7,118 nucleotides of DNA from JBBRHF01 sp038223055 (lineage in GTDB: Bacteria; Actinomycetota; Actinomycetes; JACCUZ01). The position numbers and the translations under genes were made by a program. Below, piece after piece: positions 5,574 to 7,118 of this stretch. Location of the stretch: NCBI GenBank assembly GCA_038223055.1, contig JBBRHF010000201.1, positions 1 to 7,118 of the forward strand. Reading direction: 5' to 3'. Below the pieces are notes generated by a model. It made no database searches and was not told the DNA's origin. It saw only the letters and a list, made by a program, of their open reading frames with translations. Positions within the stretch are counted from its first letter, which is position 1. Every line of letters starts with the position of its first letter.

Positions 5574-6475
5574 GGCTGAACCCGGTCCGAGCCGGTCCCG
5601 GTCAGCGCCAGGACCACCTCCTCCAGGGTGCGCCGCTCCGGATAGAGCTCGTGCAGCCGGACGCCCGCGGCGACCAGCCGGTCGGCCAGCTCGGCCGGCC
5701 CGACGTCGCGCACGAACAGGCGGTCCCCGTCGCGCCGGGCGACCCGGCCGTCGAGGGTGCGGGCCACCAGGTCGGCGTCGGGGCTGCGCACGACGACCAG
5801 CCCGGTCGGCGCCTGCAGGGTCGCGAGGTCCTCCTGCACGACCAGCCGGCCCCGGTCGAGCACCGCGACCCGGGTGCACAGGGCCTCGACCTCGGCGAGC
5901 AGGTGGCTGGACAGGAACACCGTCGTGCCCCCCTGGTTGAGCTCGAGAAGCAGTTCGCGGATCTCGTGGATGCCCTGGGGGTCCAGCCCGTTGGTGGGTT
6001 CGTCAAGGATGAGCAGCCGGGGCGAGCGGATCAGCGCCGCCGCGAGGCCGAGCCGCTGGCGCATGCCCAGGGAGTAGGCCCGCACCGGGCGCCGGCCGAT
6101 GCCGGCCAGCCCGACCTGCTCCAGGGCTGCGTCCACCCGCGCTCGACGGGTCCGCCGCCGCCCGCCGGGGCCGGCCGCGTCGAGCAGCGCCAGGTTGGTG
6201 CGCCCGGACAGGTGCCCGTAGGCCGCAGGCCCCTCGATCAGGGCGCCGACCTCGGCGAGCACCTCCGTGGCCCTGCGGGGCAGCGGCTTTCCCATCACCT
6301 CGATGCCCCCGCTGGTGGCGAACACCAGCCCGAGCAGCATCCGCACCGTTGTCGTCTTGCCCGACCCGTTGGGTCCGAGGAAGCCGTAGCGGTCGCCCTC
6401 GCGCACCTGAAGGCTCAGGTCCTCCACGGCCGTCACTCGCCCGAACCGCTTGGTGAGGCCGGCGGTGACGATCAC
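5570..6475 (-). CDS. ABC transporter ATP-binding protein, BcrA/LanF-like
   Basis: The 301-residue ATPase powers the adjacent permease. Motifs are Walker A GPNGSGKT (34-41), signature YSLGMRQRLG (134-143), Walker B LLILDEP (154-160), D-loop GLDP (163-166) and switch His191 in SSH. Residues from about 225 form the C-terminal extension of BcrA/NatA-type exporter ATPases. The segment after the Walker A domain reads GALIEGPAAYGHLSGRTNL. The Q-loop position is therefore Glu81, as in the E-loop described for lantibiotic-immunity LanF proteins and seen in bacitracin-type BcrA relatives. The GTG start overlaps the previous gene as GTGA, has no Shine-Dalgarno site, and so is probably reached by coupled translation. 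The stop overlaps the permease ATG. The likely role is export of, or protection from, an envelope-active compound, but the real substrate is unknown. Confidence 0.95.
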   Translation of the reverse strand: MIVTAGLTKRFGRVTAVEDLSLQVREGDRYGFLGPNGSGKTTTVRMLLGLVFATSGGIEVMGKPLPRRATEVLAEVGALIEGPAAYGHLSGRTNLALLDAAGPGGRRRTRRARVDAALEQVGLAGIGRRPVRAYSLGMRQRLGLAAALIRSPRLLILDEPTNGLDPQGIHEIRELLLELNQGGTTVFLSSHLLAEVEALCTRVAVLDRGRLVVQEDLATLQAPTGLVVVRSPDADLVARTLDGRVARRDGDRLFVRDVGPAELADRLVAAGVRLHELYPERRTLEEVVLALTGTGSDRVQP

Positions 6476-7118
6476 CGCAGGCCCGGGGCGCGAAGCAGCT
6501 CGAGGGCCGCGGTTTGCAGCGTCGGCGGCGTCACCGCTCCGACGACGAGGAAAGCGAAGCGCCGCTCGAACGCTCGCCGCGGGGTCACCGCGACCACGAC
6601 GTTGATCAGCGAGGTGGCGACCTGCACGAGGCGACCGTCCCGCGGGTCCGTCTCGACCTCGATCCCGCCGCCGCGGCGCGCCGCGTCCACGGTGTCCCCG
6701 CCCAGGGACCGCGGCAGGGGGAGCACCACGAAGCGGGTCAGCCCCTCTCCGTACGTCGCCGCCCCTCGCAGGTTGAGCACGGCCGTCGTCTTGGGCAGCC
6801 CCACCAGGCGGTCGGGCAGCTCGACGGGGGCGTAGATATCGAGGACCGAGACGAGCACCGGCGAGGTCTGGTTGGGGATGTTCGGGTCGAGCGCGGGAGT
6901 CAGCACCCGCGGGCCGGGCCGGGTGAGGCGCAGGTCGAGGAACCGGCTGGTGATCACCGGGGTGCGGCTGCCCCGCGGGGTGAGGCTGAGGGCGAGCGGG
7001 AGGCCGCTGCGCCGCTCGACCCAGATGTCGAGGCGCCCGATCGTGCTGCGGGCGTCGGCCGGGGTGACGCGCACCCCGTCGGCGGTGTGGCGGGCGATGC
7101 GCCGCGAGCCGATCGCCC
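6472..7118 (-). CDS. LolA/RseB-like extracytoplasmic protein, C-terminal part (5' end outside window)
   Basis: The frame is open to the window edge, so only the last 215 or so residues are seen. A GTG at 7074 is internal: sequence before it, including GSRRIARHTADG, continues the domain. The segment VRVTPADARSTIGRLDIWVERRSGLPLALSLTPRG, followed by a beta-rich region with FLDLRLT and LDPNIP, resembles actinobacterial proteins of the LolA/LolB/RseB (MucB) fold, which has an open beta barrel that binds lipid or lipoprotein. The C-terminal part (GLTRFVVLPLP, then VATSLINVVVAV, then FLVVGAVTPPTLQTAALELL) fits the end of the same family. Family members usually carry an N-terminal signal or helix, here outside the window. 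The gene ends in GTGA shared with the ATPase, so it is the upstream member of the operon and probably a substrate-handling or sensing partner of the exporter. Assignment to the fold is moderately sure, and the function is inferred. Confidence 0.62.
   Translation of the reverse strand, partial: AIGSRRIARHTADGVRVTPADARSTIGRLDIWVERRSGLPLALSLTPRGSRTPVITSRFLDLRLTRPGPRVLTPALDPNIPNQTSPVLVSVLDIYAPVELPDRLVGLPKTTAVLNLRGAATYGEGLTRFVVLPLPRSLGGDTVDAARRGGGIEVETDPRDGRLVQVATSLINVVVAVTPRRAFERRFAFLVVGAVTPPTLQTAALELLRAPGLR

Noticed and set aside
5574..5879. Extended N terminus of the permease frame
   Set aside because: The extra 102 codons are an Arg/Pro/Gly-rich out-of-frame reading of the ATPase gene. The ATG at 5573, with an ATGA overlap, gives a family-like N terminus.
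5651..6835. Plus-strand frame of 394 codons opposite the ATPase and LolA-like genes
   Set aside because: Low-complexity Gln/Arg/Pro/Gly composition, and it spans the junction of two solid genes on the other strand.

Overview
The window is GC-rich DNA, roughly 70 percent or more by eye, with many GTG starts, tightly overlapping genes and few clear Shine-Dalgarno sites. A DUF3151 protein, a family I know from Actinobacteria, close to an actinobacterial-type purA points to an actinomycete, perhaps a Frankia/Geodermatophilus-like lineage. The genus cannot be fixed from the sequence. I see no tRNA, rRNA, CRISPR array, transposase or other mobile element, and no gene-free stretch longer than 169 bases.

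Left block (1-3028, plus strand). A DUF3151 gene is translationally coupled, through an 8-base overlap, to a soluble ClsB-like phospholipase D/cardiolipin synthase. A 106-base gap with a possible promoter and a GC-rich hairpin follows. It leads to purA, which encodes adenylosuccinate synthetase, the first committed step from IMP to AMP. The purA start is ambiguous between a GTG and a non-canonical ATT.

Middle (3021-4753). purA converges on a minus-strand membrane protein with a C-terminal DM13 domain. The junction is five tandem TGACC copies running into a short palindrome. The DM13 gene diverges from a plus-strand secreted or membrane-anchored alpha/beta-hydrolase of the lipase type. The 169-base divergent spacer holds an imperfect palindrome, a good leaderless-type -10 element and a possible 10-codon leader ORF. 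The leader stop overlaps the lipase start as GTGA.

Right block (7118-4743, minus strand). Three genes form an operon with 4-base overlaps: a LolA/RseB-like protein (5' end outside the window), an ABC ATPase of the BcrA/LanF type with a Glu where most ABC proteins have the Q-loop Gln, and a six-helix ABC-2 permease. The most likely product is an envelope-associated exporter with an extracytoplasmic partner protein. The permease overlaps the lipase tail-to-tail by 11 bases.

Most of this is ordinary actinobacterial chromosome. The points most worth a second look are the purA start, the TGACC junction, the candidate leaderless leader peptide before the lipase, and the LolA-like/ABC-2 operon with its E-loop ATPase. 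I found no convincing wholly new system.
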